Positions 49,722 through 58,741 of a stretch of DNA of 64,000 nucleotides are shown here, one piece after another. Position 1 is the stretch's first letter; the number at the start of each line of letters is the position of its first letter. Source of the stretch: JALCSJ01 sp036788835 (GTDB lineage Bacteria > Bacillota > Negativicutes > Acidaminococcales > Acidaminococcaceae); the NCBI GenBank assembly GCA_036788835.1, contig DAIQMR010000007.1, forward strand, positions 1 through 64,000, read 5' to 3'. The notes beneath the pieces are model-generated. The model was given only the letters and a program-made list of their open reading frames with translations, searched no databases and had not been told where the DNA came from. The position numbers and the translations under genes are program-made.

Positions 49722-51578
49722 ATGTTAGTGCCAATGAAAAGACTAACTTTATATGCCCTTAAAGACGACCGGGATGCCCTACTGCTGGCATTGCAGAAAG
49801 ACGGAAATGTCATGTTCATCCAAACCGACGATAAAGCGGCCCTGCCCGGAGCAGAAGAGGTCAGCAGTCAATTGGACAAAGCCAAGGAAGTGATTCATTT
49901 CCTGGATAGCCACGGGGCTAAAAAATCCATCCTGGCACCTAAGGCTCCGGTACCGTATCGACAGTTCCTTATTGAATCAAAAAGCGGTCAGGACACTATG
50001 GGTGAGGCAGAGGCTTTAGCCGGTCAGATTGCTACTCTTCGTAATGAGGAAATGAATTTAAATACCCAGGCGGAAAATCTGGGGCCTTGGCTGAATCTGG
50101 ACATACCCTTGGAAGAACTTAAGGCTACGGAAACAACAGATTGCTTTGTAGGTTACCTGCCGGAAGAAGACTTGGCGGGCTACCTTAAGGCAACAGAGGA
50201 ATTTCTGGTGGACACCAATCGTTTAGGCGTTGGCCCGGAAGGCATAGCCATGGTAGTTATTGCCCACAAGAGCCAGGCGCAGGAAATCAAACATATTTTG
50301 AAAGAGCACAATTTTTCCGATGCTCTTCTGCCCAAACGTACCGGTATGGCTACTCAGGTAGTGGAAGAACTGAAAACAGAAGTTGCTAGGAAAGAAGAAG
50401 AGGTTCAGACCTTAGAAGCCAAGGCTAAAGAAATCGCCGGCCGAAAAGACCAGGTAGCTCTTTATGCCGACCAAATGGCGGCCAAGGAAGCCAGACTGGC
50501 TAACGGCGGCACTGAAACAGTAAAAACCTTCTGTCTCCATGGCTGGGTACGCAAGGATCGTACGGAACGGGTGGAAACAGCCTTAAAAAGTGTTACTGAT
50601 GCTTATGAACTGGCTTTCAGAGATCCTCAAGAAGGGGAGACACCTCCTTCTGTTATGGAAAACAATAAATTAGTAGCGCCTTACGAATCCGTTGTAGAAT
50701 TATACTCCCTGCCTAAAGTCGGCACGGTAGATCCTGATTTAATAATGGCACCTTTCCATTTTATTTTCTTCGGAATGATGTTGTCTGATGCAGGTTACGG
50801 ATTGGTTCTCACTATTGCTCTATTTATTGCGGTGAAGTTATTTAAGCCTCAGGGCTTTGCGGGAAAATTAACCATGGTTATTTTTTTCGGCAGTATCTCG
50901 ACGGTAATCTGGGGCGCCATGTTTGGCGGCTGGTTCGGGCTGGAGTGGCATCCGCTGCTTTTTGTTCCCATGAATGAACCTATTAAGATGCTGGCTTTGT
51001 GCTATGGGCTGGGTGTTATTCATCTGGTTTGCGGCATACTCATCAAAGTCTACACACTTATCAAAGCAGGAGATATTATGGGCGCTGTTTGCGACCAAAT
51101 CAGCTGGCTGATTATGTTTACCGGGTTCTTCTTTATGGGAATTATGCCGGGCCCGGCGGGCAAATATATGGCACTCTTCGGAGCGGCTATTATCCTGCTC
51201 TTTGGAGGAAGGGAAAAGAAAGGTATCATTTCCCGGATTATCGGCGGCCTCTTGAGCTTGTATAACATCAGCAGTTACTTAAGCGATTTACTCAGCTATT
51301 CCCGTATTTTCGCTTTAGGTTTGGCTACCGGCGTTATTGCCATGGTACTTAATACCATTGCTAAGATGCTCATCGGCATGGGACCTGTAGGTATTGTTTT
51401 TGCAGTTCTGCTGCTCATAGGCGGACACACCTTTAATATTATCATCAACGTATTAGGTGCTTTCGTACACAGCTCCCGGTTGCAGTACATTGAATTTTTT
51501 GGCAAGTTTTTTGAAGCCGGCGGCAGAGCCTTTGTACCCCTTGCTTTGAGAACCAAATATACAGACGTAACTAAATAA
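49722..51578 (+). CDS. ntpI: V/A-type ATPase membrane subunit I (NtpI)
   Basis: A 618-residue protein. The first half is a soluble helical arm with coiled coil (about 1-330); the second half has about eight membrane helices (PFHFIFFGMMLSDAGYGLVLTIA, ... LLSYSRIFALGLATGVIAMVLNTIA, VLGAFVHSSRLQYIEFFGKFFEAGG). The arginine in LSYSRIFALGLA and following helices form the ion half-channels against the ring. It starts one base after ntpF. Confidence 0.95.
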   Translation: MLVPMKRLTLYALKDDRDALLLALQKDGNVMFIQTDDKAALPGAEEVSSQLDKAKEVIHFLDSHGAKKSILAPKAPVPYRQFLIESKSGQDTMGEAEALAGQIATLRNEEMNLNTQAENLGPWLNLDIPLEELKATETTDCFVGYLPEEDLAGYLKATEEFLVDTNRLGVGPEGIAMVVIAHKSQAQEIKHILKEHNFSDALLPKRTGMATQVVEELKTEVARKEEEVQTLEAKAKEIAGRKDQVALYADQMAAKEARLANGGTETVKTFCLHGWVRKDRTERVETALKSVTDAYELAFRDPQEGETPPSVMENNKLVAPYESVVELYSLPKVGTVDPDLIMAPFHFIFFGMMLSDAGYGLVLTIALFIAVKLFKPQGFAGKLTMVIFFGSISTVIWGAMFGGWFGLEWHPLLFVPMNEPIKMLALCYGLGVIHLVCGILIKVYTLIKAGDIMGAVCDQISWLIMFTGFFFMGIMPGPAGKYMALFGAAIILLFGGREKKGIISRIIGGLLSLYNISSYLSDLLSYSRIFALGLATGVIAMVLNTIAKMLIGMGPVGIVFAVLLLIGGHTFNIIINVLGAFVHSSRLQYIEFFGKFFEAGGRAFVPLALRTKYTDVTK

Positions 51579-51605
51579 ATCAGAAAATTTAAGGAGGATT
51601 TAATT

Positions 51606-52085
51606 ATGATTACATTAGGAACAGCACTGGCTTTTGCCGGAGCAGCATTTTCAGCAGCCCTGTCAGGTGTGGGCAGTGCAAAAGGATTGGCAATTGCAGG
51701 TCAAGCAGGCAGTGGTGTTGTGGCAGAAGATCCGGATAAGTTCGGTAATGTTTTGGTATTGCAAGCTTTGCCGGGTACTCAGGGCATTTATGGTTTGCTG
51801 ATTGCTTTCATTATTTTGTTAAAGATCGGTGCCGTAGGCGGCAGCGGTGTACAGGAATTAACTACTTATCAAGGCTTAGCATTATTTTTTGCAGCCTTCC
51901 CTATGGGCATCGGCGGTTTGCTTTCTGCCATTGCTCAGGGCAAAGTTGCTGCAGCAGGAATTTATCTGACGGCTAAGCGTCCTGAAGAATTTGGTAAAGG
52001 CGTTACCATGACAGCTATGGTTGAAACCTATGCTGTATTGGCTTTGCTTATTTCCTTCTTAATGGTTTATGGTATTAATGTCTAA
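51606..52085 (+). CDS. ntpK: V/A-type ATPase rotor ring subunit K (NtpK), sodium-type ligands
   Basis: A 159-residue double-hairpin proteolipid with four membrane helices. The ion-carrying glutamate is E140 in MVETYAVLALLIS, with L55, T58 and Q59 in the LPGTQG motif and Q111 in AIAQGKV. These match the sodium ligands known in Enterococcus hirae NtpK (L61, T64, Q65, Q110, E139), so sodium coupling is predicted from family knowledge. Confidence 0.93.
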   Translation: MITLGTALAFAGAAFSAALSGVGSAKGLAIAGQAGSGVVAEDPDKFGNVLVLQALPGTQGIYGLLIAFIILLKIGAVGGSGVQELTTYQGLALFFAAFPMGIGGLLSAIAQGKVAAAGIYLTAKRPEEFGKGVTMTAMVETYAVLALLISFLMVYGINV

Positions 52086-52105
52086 TAAGTAAGGAGAAAA
52101 ATACT

Positions 52106-52714
52106 GTGGCAGCAAACAAAATTATCGAAAAAATACAGCAGGAAGCTCAGCAAAACGCTGCGGACATTCGTTCTGCCGCTGAAGAAAAGGCTGCTGGCCT
52201 TAAAGCAAAAATTATGGCTGATGCCAATGAACAAATAAAGGCTATTAATGCCCAAGCCACAATTGATGCGGACGAAGCCGGACGTCGTCAAGTGCTGATT
52301 GCCGAGCTGGATACCAGAAAGAAATCTCTGGGCAGCAAAAGGGATGTTATCGAAAAGGCCTTTGCGGGAGCACAAGAGGCTTTGGCTCAACTTCCCGAAG
52401 ACCGGTGGGAAAAACTGATTACCGACATTGTATTGGGTGCCAGTACCACCGGCACGGAAAAGCTTCAAGTACCGGCTCAAGATGCGGATAAATATAAAAA
52501 CGGCTTATTAACCAAGCTAAATAATGCCTTGGTTCAAGCCGGTAAAAAGGGCGGGTTGACTTTAAGCGAGACCCCGGCTGCTTTTAAGGGCGGAGTTATG
52601 CTTATTGGTGAAACCAGTGATTATGATGGTTCTTTTGCAACCCTTCTGCAAGACATCCGTACCCGGGAGGAAAAGAATGTGGCTAACATCCTGTTTGGTA
52701 CGGAGGTGAAGTGA
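52106..52714 (+). CDS. ntpE: V/A-type ATPase stalk subunit E (NtpE)
   Basis: A 202-residue protein, GTG start. The N-terminal coiled coil (IIEKIQQEAQQNAADIRSAAEEKAAGLKAKI) and globular C-terminal domain with GGVMLIGETSDYDGSFATLL are typical. It pairs with NtpF to form the outer stalk. It ends two bases before ntpC. Confidence 0.93.
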   Translation: MAANKIIEKIQQEAQQNAADIRSAAEEKAAGLKAKIMADANEQIKAINAQATIDADEAGRRQVLIAELDTRKKSLGSKRDVIEKAFAGAQEALAQLPEDRWEKLITDIVLGASTTGTEKLQVPAQDADKYKNGLLTKLNNALVQAGKKGGLTLSETPAAFKGGVMLIGETSDYDGSFATLLQDIRTREEKNVANILFGTEVK

Positions 52715-52715
52715 T

Positions 52716-53708
52716 ATGCCGCAAAGCAGCTTAGAATATGCTATTGGTAGTATCAGCGTTCTCTCTACCCATTTACTGACCCAGCCGCAGCTGAGAAGGA
52801 TTGTGGAAGCACCTACAACGAAAGAAGCCTTGTCTGTGCTTTTGGAAACAGGCTATGCAGAAGGTGTTTCCGAAGCCATTGTGCAAGAAGGGGAAATCGA
52901 TAAAATCATCCGTGAACAAATGCAGCTCTCTCGCAAAAAGATTATGGGCCTGACACCGGATGAGGATTTGACCGGACTTTTTCTGCTGGATGTGGATACC
53001 CACAACATTAAAACATTGTTAAAAGCGCGTCTTTTAGGTACAGATGGGAGCGAGTTTTTGCGAGATGGCGGTGTCTTTTCCTTAGAATTATTAAAAGATG
53101 CCATTGCTACGAAATATTACGACGATTTGCCGGAAATTTATGCGGTCACCATGAATAAAATTGAGACAGAATTGGTCAGGGGCATTGATCCTCTCCGCTT
53201 CAGCGCTCAAATTGACGGGGCTATGTTCAAGGAAGTGGCAAAAGTTCTGCAAGAAAAAAATGAGCATGGCTTCATTAAAGACTATTTTTCTCTTTGGGCA
53301 GATTTTCTTAATGCAGAAAGTTTGCTCAGGGCCAGATTAATGAAGTGGGATGTTGACAAGCTCCGTTTTGTTCTGGTAGAAGCCGGGGACATGGATTTCA
53401 AGACATTTACGGAGAATATGGAAACACCCCCAGAGCAATTTGTCCAAAAGCTTAATGTAGGTAAAAATGGCACGCATATAGCTCAGGCCATTAACGAATA
53501 TATGCAAACAAAAGATATGACCATTATTAACAAACACATGCATACAGCTCTTTTAGATATTCTGCGGGAAAAGAAATGGGACTACGAATCAATGGGTCCC
53601 GTTATTGGCTACCTGGTAGCCAGACAGACAGAGGCAATAGCTTTGAGAGCAATCTTTGGTGCAAAGCAAGGTGGCTTTGAAGTGGAATTGCCGGAACTCT
53701 TTTCTTAA
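52716..53708 (+). CDS. ntpC: V/A-type ATPase central-stalk cap subunit C (NtpC)
   Basis: A 330-residue, all-helical protein of the AC39/subunit d family (SLEYAIGSISVLSTHLLTQPQLRRI, FLLDVDTHNIKTLLKARLLG, GPVIGYLVARQTEAIALRAIFGAK). It links the K ring to the rotor shaft. It follows ntpE and precedes ntpG by 26 bases with a GGAGG site. Confidence 0.93.
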   Translation: MPQSSLEYAIGSISVLSTHLLTQPQLRRIVEAPTTKEALSVLLETGYAEGVSEAIVQEGEIDKIIREQMQLSRKKIMGLTPDEDLTGLFLLDVDTHNIKTLLKARLLGTDGSEFLRDGGVFSLELLKDAIATKYYDDLPEIYAVTMNKIETELVRGIDPLRFSAQIDGAMFKEVAKVLQEKNEHGFIKDYFSLWADFLNAESLLRARLMKWDVDKLRFVLVEAGDMDFKTFTENMETPPEQFVQKLNVGKNGTHIAQAINEYMQTKDMTIINKHMHTALLDILREKKWDYESMGPVIGYLVARQTEAIALRAIFGAKQGGFEVELPELFS

Positions 53709-53734
53709 AGAAGTTCTGCTAGGGAGGTAAGATT

Positions 53735-54061
53735 ATGGCAAAAAGAAAAATAGCAGTAATCGGTGATCCCAGCTCTGTTATGATTTATAAGGCAGTAGGC
53801 TTTGATGTTTTCTACGAAACAGAAAAAGCAAAAATAGAGCAGAGGATTCACAAGCTGGCTGAGGAAGACTACGTGATTATTTATATTACGGAGACTGCCG
53901 CCCAGCTGGTACAAGAGGTAATCAACACATATGCGACCGCAACCTTTCCTGCCATCATACCCATTCCTGCCGGAACAAAATCCTTAGGATTAGGTATGAA
54001 ACGGATTAAGTCCAATGTAGAAAAAGCGGTTGGCGCTGATATTCTATTCAAAGAAGGGTAG
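53735..54061 (+). CDS. ntpG: V/A-type ATPase subunit F (NtpG)
   Basis: A 108-residue protein with the subunit F Rossmann-like fold (KRKIAVIGDPSSVMIYKAVGFDV, DYVIIYITETAAQLV, FPAIIPIPAGTKSLGLGM). It sits on the rotor with subunit D. It is 11 bases before ntpA. The Enterococcus-type name is used; some schemes call it AtpF. Confidence 0.92.
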   Translation: MAKRKIAVIGDPSSVMIYKAVGFDVFYETEKAKIEQRIHKLAEEDYVIIYITETAAQLVQEVINTYATATFPAIIPIPAGTKSLGLGMKRIKSNVEKAVGADILFKEG

Positions 54062-54072
54062 GGAAAAAATCA

Positions 54073-55845
54073 ATGAGTGGAACTATTGTAAAGGTATCCG
54101 GTCCGTTGATTGTTGCTGAAGGTATGGGCGACGTGCATTTGTATGACGTGGTTCGGGTCAGCAAGCAGCATCTGATTGGCGAAGTAATTGAACTAAGAGG
54201 AGACAAGGCCTCCATTCAGGTTTATGAGGAAACCGCCGGCTTGGGCCCCGGTGAGCCTGTAGAAACCACAGGTGCCCCCTTGTCCGTAGAATTGGCCCCC
54301 GGTCTGATTGAAAGTATCTTTGATGGTATTCAAAGACCTTTGACTGAGATTTATAAACTTACCGGAGACCGCATTACACGCGGTATTGATGTACCGAAGC
54401 TGAACAGAAGCAAAAAATGGGAATTCGTTCCCGTGGCTAAAGTGGGAGAGGAAGTAAGCGGCGGTGACGTGCTGGGTACCGTTCAGGAGACTCCTGCCGT
54501 ACTGCACAAAATCATGCTGCCTCCCGGCAAGGAAGGTACCGTGGAATGGATTTATTCCGGTGAGGCAACTATTACCGACCCGGTTTATAAGATTAAGGAT
54601 AAAGAAGGAAAAGTTACTGAATATCCTATGCTCCAAACTTGGCCTGTGCGTGTAGCCCGCCCTTATAAGGACAAACAGGCACCCGACGAGCCTATGGTTA
54701 CCGGGCAGAGAGTTATTGATACGCTGTTTCCTATTGCTAAAGGCGGCGTGGCAGCTGTGCCGGGACCCTTCGGCAGCGGCAAGACGGTTATTCAGCATCA
54801 GCTGGCCAAATGGGCCGATGCAGACATTATCGTTTACGTAGGCTGTGGCGAACGGGGTAACGAAATGACGGACGTTCTGAACGAGTTTCCGGCTTTAAAG
54901 GATCCTCGCACAGGACTGCCTTTGATGAAGCGTACCGTTCTTATTGCCAATACTTCCGATATGCCTGTGGCAGCTCGTGAAGCATCTATTTATACAGGTA
55001 TTACCCTGGCAGAGTATTTCCGTGATATGGGTTACAAAGTAGCCATTATGGCTGACTCTACTTCCCGTTGGGCCGAAGCACTTCGTGAAATGTCCTCCCG
55101 TCTGGAAGAAATGCCCGGTGAAGAAGGCTATCCTGCCTACCTGGCATCACGTATGGCTGAGTTCTACGAAAGAGCCGGCGTAGTAGACTGTATAGGCAAG
55201 GAAAAACGCGTAGGAGCAGTTTCTGCCATTGGGGCAGTTTCCCCTCCCGGCGGCGATATTTCTGAACCTGTATCTCAGGCTACCTTGCGTATTGTAAAAG
55301 TGTTCTGGTGCTTGTCAGCATCACTGGCCTATGCCCGTCACTTCCCGGCTATCGACTGGCTTCAGAGCTATTCCCTGTATTCCGATAGATTGAGAGCCTA
55401 TTACAATAGCAGCGTTGCACCTGATTGGGGCGAGCTGGTTGGTAAGACTGCGGTCATTCTTCAAGAGGAAGCCAGCTTAAACGAAATCGTCCGTTTGGTT
55501 GGTATTGATGCCCTGGGCTTCAAGGACCGTATTACTATGGAATGTGCCCGTTCTATCCGTGAAGATTATCTTCATCAGAACTCTTTTGATGAAGTTGATA
55601 CCTACACTTCCCTGACTAAGCAATACGATATGCTGAAATTAATCATTACCTGGTACGACAAGGCTCTGGCTGCTTTGGAGCAGCATGTCCAATTAGATAA
55701 ATTGATTGATATGCCCATCCGTGAGCATATAGGCAGAGCAAAATATATTCCGGAAAAGGAAGAGAAGGAAAAATTTGCCGCATTAAACAAAGAAATGGAT
55801 AAAGCGTTTTCAGACTTAACAGAGGAGGGTGGAGCTAATGCGTAA
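54073..55845 (+). CDS. ntpA: V/A-type ATPase catalytic subunit A (NtpA)
   Basis: A 590-residue catalytic subunit. The Walker A is GPFGSGKTVIQHQ at about residues 234-246, with the A-subunit insertion (about 115-190, EFVPVAKVGEEVSGGDVLG), CGERGNEMTDVL and the SRWAEALREMSSRLEEMPGEEGYPAYLASR block. Each fits the ATP-hydrolysing subunit. It overlaps ntpB by 8 bases. Confidence 0.97.
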   Translation: MSGTIVKVSGPLIVAEGMGDVHLYDVVRVSKQHLIGEVIELRGDKASIQVYEETAGLGPGEPVETTGAPLSVELAPGLIESIFDGIQRPLTEIYKLTGDRITRGIDVPKLNRSKKWEFVPVAKVGEEVSGGDVLGTVQETPAVLHKIMLPPGKEGTVEWIYSGEATITDPVYKIKDKEGKVTEYPMLQTWPVRVARPYKDKQAPDEPMVTGQRVIDTLFPIAKGGVAAVPGPFGSGKTVIQHQLAKWADADIIVYVGCGERGNEMTDVLNEFPALKDPRTGLPLMKRTVLIANTSDMPVAAREASIYTGITLAEYFRDMGYKVAIMADSTSRWAEALREMSSRLEEMPGEEGYPAYLASRMAEFYERAGVVDCIGKEKRVGAVSAIGAVSPPGGDISEPVSQATLRIVKVFWCLSASLAYARHFPAIDWLQSYSLYSDRLRAYYNSSVAPDWGELVGKTAVILQEEASLNEIVRLVGIDALGFKDRITMECARSIREDYLHQNSFDEVDTYTSLTKQYDMLKLIITWYDKALAALEQHVQLDKLIDMPIREHIGRAKYIPEKEEKEKFAALNKEMDKAFSDLTEEGGANA

Positions 55846-57232
55846 AGATTATAAAACAATTCGCGAAGTAGTAGGCCCTCTGATGATGGTAGACCACGTA
55901 GAAGGTGTCAAATATGATGAACTGGTAGAAATTTACCAGGCTAACGGAGAAACCCGTAGCGGCAAGGTTTTAACCGTAGACGGGGATAAGGCTCTGGTTC
56001 AGCTTTTCGAAAGCTCTCAGGGTTTAAAGATTGATGACTCCAAGGCTCGTTTCCTGGGCCATGGTATTCAATTAGGCGTATCTCCTGCTATGCTGGGCCG
56101 TGTGTTTGATGGTATGGGCCGTCCTAAGGACGGTGGCGCTCCCATTATTTCCGAGGAATACAAGGACATTAACGGTGTACCTATGAACCCTGCAGCCCGG
56201 GACTATCCTGCCGAATTTATTCAAACCGGCGTTAGCGCTATTGACGGACTGAACACATTGGTACGTGGACAGAAGCTTCCCGTGTTTTCAGGAAGCGGTT
56301 TGCCCCATGCTCAGTTAGCTGCTCAGATTGCCCGTCAGGCCAAGGTGCTGGGCACCGGCGAAGGTTTCGCCGTTGTCTTTGCTGCCGTAGGTATTACCTT
56401 CGAAGAAGCTAACTTCTTCATGAACGACTTTAACAGAACCGGTGCCTTGGAACGTGCCGTAGTGTTCATCAACCTGGCCAATGACCCGGCTGTTGAGCGT
56501 ATCGCTACACCTCGTATGGCTATTACCGCTGCTGAATATTTAGCTTTCGAACTGGACATGCACGTTTTGGTTATTATCACTGATATTACCAACTACGCCG
56601 ATGCCCTTCGTGAAATTTCCGCAGCTCGTAAAGAAGTGCCAGGTCGTCGTGGTTACCCCGGTTATCTGTACACCGACTTGGCAACTATGTACGAAAGAGC
56701 CGGACGTATCAGAAACAAAAAAGGTTCAATTACCATGATACCTATCCTGTCTATGCCGGAAGATGATAAGACCCATCCAATTCCTGACTTAACAGGCTAT
56801 ATTACGGAAGGTCAGATTATCCTGTCTCGTGAACTGTACAGAAAAGGACTGACGCCTCCTATTGACGTACTGCCTTCTCTGTCTCGTTTGAAAGATAAGG
56901 GCGTTGGTAAAGGCAAGACCCGTGAAGATCATGCAGATACTATGAATCAGCTCTTCGCCGCTTATTCCCGTGGTAAACAGGCTAAAGAATTGGCTACCAT
57001 CTTGGGTGATGCTGCCTTGAGCAAGGTTGATAAACTATATGCTCAATTCTCTGATGAATTCGAGAAGCAATACGTTTCTCAGGGTTATAACACCAACCGT
57101 TCTATTGAGGACACTTTGAACCTAGGTTGGAAACTGCTGGGTATTCTGCCCCGCAGCGAACTGAAACGTATCCGCGACGAATATCTGGATAAGTATTACA
57201 AACCGGCCAACGGTACTACCGAGGGGGAATAA
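55838..57232 (+). CDS. ntpB: V/A-type ATPase regulatory subunit B (NtpB)
   Basis: A 464-residue subunit related to NtpA but with no Walker A; the equivalent loop reads FSGSGLPHAQLAAQIA. The ADALREISAARKEVPGRRGYPGYLYTDLATMYERAGR block is the B-subunit signature and supplies the arginine finger. The ATG at 55838 behind AGGGTGGAG overlaps the end of ntpA and is preferred to a start three codons upstream. Confidence 0.97.
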   Translation: MRKDYKTIREVVGPLMMVDHVEGVKYDELVEIYQANGETRSGKVLTVDGDKALVQLFESSQGLKIDDSKARFLGHGIQLGVSPAMLGRVFDGMGRPKDGGAPIISEEYKDINGVPMNPAARDYPAEFIQTGVSAIDGLNTLVRGQKLPVFSGSGLPHAQLAAQIARQAKVLGTGEGFAVVFAAVGITFEEANFFMNDFNRTGALERAVVFINLANDPAVERIATPRMAITAAEYLAFELDMHVLVIITDITNYADALREISAARKEVPGRRGYPGYLYTDLATMYERAGRIRNKKGSITMIPILSMPEDDKTHPIPDLTGYITEGQIILSRELYRKGLTPPIDVLPSLSRLKDKGVGKGKTREDHADTMNQLFAAYSRGKQAKELATILGDAALSKVDKLYAQFSDEFEKQYVSQGYNTNRSIEDTLNLGWKLLGILPRSELKRIRDEYLDKYYKPANGTTEGE

Positions 57233-57235
57233 CCC

Positions 57236-57877
57236 ATGGCAACTAATGTAAACCCTACACGTATGGAGCTGACCAGGCTGAAAAACAGGCTGGCTACGGC
57301 TGTTAGGGGGCATAAGCTTTTAAAGGATAAGCGGGATGAAATGGTCCGTCAGTTTATGATTTACATCAGGCGGAACAATGAACTGCGGCAAAAAATGGAA
57401 GCGCACCTTTTGGAAGTGTCGAAAAACTTCATTAAGGCCAGAGCAGAAATGGGCTATCTCAGCATGAGCGAAGCTCTGCTATATCCTGCTCGCAGCGCGG
57501 AGTTTGAAGTGGGCGAGAAAAACGTTATGAGTGTGGATGTACCGACTATCACTTATACGGGAGCCACAGAAGAGGAAACCACGGAAGTCCCCTATGCTTT
57601 TGCCTTTACTTCCAGTTATCTGGATAGCTCTGTGATGGATTTAACTAAATACCTACCGGAGCTTTTGGAATTGGCAGAAGTGGAAAAAACCTGTAATATG
57701 CTGGCGGATGAAATCGAAAAGACCCGCCGCAGAGTTAATGCCCTGGAATATGTTATGATTCCGGAAATGCAGACCAGCATTAAATTCATCACAATGAAAT
57801 TGGCGGAGAATGATCGTGCCAGCACGGTACGGTTAATGAAGGCCAAGGAAATGATGAACAAAGAACAGGAACAATAA
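57236..57877 (+). CDS. ntpD: V/A-type ATPase rotor-shaft subunit D (NtpD)
   Basis: A 213-residue, mainly helical protein starting MATNVNPTRMELTRLKNRLATAVRGHKLLKDKRDEM; the conserved N-terminal PTRxELxxLKxRLxxAxxGHxLLKxKRDxL and C-terminal RRVNALEYVMIPEM motifs mark subunit D. It is the last gene of the operon; ntpH and ntpJ of Enterococcus are absent here. Confidence 0.96.
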   Translation: MATNVNPTRMELTRLKNRLATAVRGHKLLKDKRDEMVRQFMIYIRRNNELRQKMEAHLLEVSKNFIKARAEMGYLSMSEALLYPARSAEFEVGEKNVMSVDVPTITYTGATEEETTEVPYAFAFTSSYLDSSVMDLTKYLPELLELAEVEKTCNMLADEIEKTRRRVNALEYVMIPEMQTSIKFITMKLAENDRASTVRLMKAKEMMNKEQEQ

Positions 57878-57904
57878 AAAAGCGCCGCTACGCGGCGCTT
57901 TTTT
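57876..57904 (+). terminator. Terminator of the ntp operon
   Basis: AGCGCCGC pairs with GCGGCGCT around a 3-base loop, with A6 before and T6 after, so it can work in both directions. Confidence 0.92.
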
Positions 57905-57921
57905 CCGAGGAGCGTGAGATT

Positions 57922-58647
57922 ATGGTTGAAGCTAATATTGCTAAATTCGTAGAGATGGTCAAAGGGTCGGATAATATAGTCTTCTTCGGCGGGGCCGGGG
58001 TTTCTACGGAAAGCGGGATTCCTGATTTTCGTAGCGTAGATGGGCTCTATAACCAAAAATATAAATATCCCCCAGAAACGATTTTAAGTCATACTTTTTT
58101 TGAAGAGAACACAGAAGAATTTTATAAATTTTATCATGATAAAATGTTGTGCCTGACAGCGAAGCCTAATGCTGCCCATTTAAAATTGGCAGAACTGGAA
58201 AAAGAGGGCAAGCTGAAAGCTATTGTTACCCAAAACATCGATGGGCTCCATCAGGCCGCCGGCAGCAAAAACGTACTGGAACTGCACGGCAGTGTTCACA
58301 GAAATTACTGTACTAAGTGCCATAAATTTTTCGATGCCAGATATATGAAGGATCATGAGGGCATACCACATTGCGATAAGTGCGGGGGCCTGATTAAACC
58401 GGATGTGGTGCTTTACGAAGAAGGTTTGGATTATGGCATTCTGGAAGCGGCTACTCAGTTTATTGCCGATGCTGATATGCTGATTATTGGGGGAACCTCC
58501 CTGGTAGTGTATCCGGCTGCCGGATTAGTACAGTATTACAGAGGCCACAAGTTGGTAGTTATTAACAAAGGTGCTACGGGCATGGATGCCAGCGCAGATC
58601 TGGTGATTCCGGCTCCTATCGGTCAAGTGATGAGTGCTATAAAATAG
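57922..58647 (+). CDS. cobB: Sir2-family NAD-dependent protein deacylase
   Basis: A 241-residue sirtuin: GAGVSTESGIPDFRS (NAD site), TQNIDGLHQAAGS with the active-site His in LELHGSVHR, and two Cys pairs (CTKC and CDKC) for zinc. GGTSLVVYPAAGL near the end is usual. It removes acetyl groups from lysines in other bacteria; the targets here are unknown. Confidence 0.94.
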   Translation: MVEANIAKFVEMVKGSDNIVFFGGAGVSTESGIPDFRSVDGLYNQKYKYPPETILSHTFFEENTEEFYKFYHDKMLCLTAKPNAAHLKLAELEKEGKLKAIVTQNIDGLHQAAGSKNVLELHGSVHRNYCTKCHKFFDARYMKDHEGIPHCDKCGGLIKPDVVLYEEGLDYGILEAATQFIADADMLIIGGTSLVVYPAAGLVQYYRGHKLVVINKGATGMDASADLVIPAPIGQVMSAIK

Positions 58648-58741
58648 CTAAAAAGCAGTAAATAGTCAGTAAAAACTGTAAATAAACAGCCATTTGTGCT
58701 ATAATAGCAGGCATAAAGTTAATTTTTATGGGGGTATTACT

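Noticed and set aside
58648..58741. T-box leader before serS
   Set aside because: The gap is under 100 bases and has no specifier or antiterminator motif.
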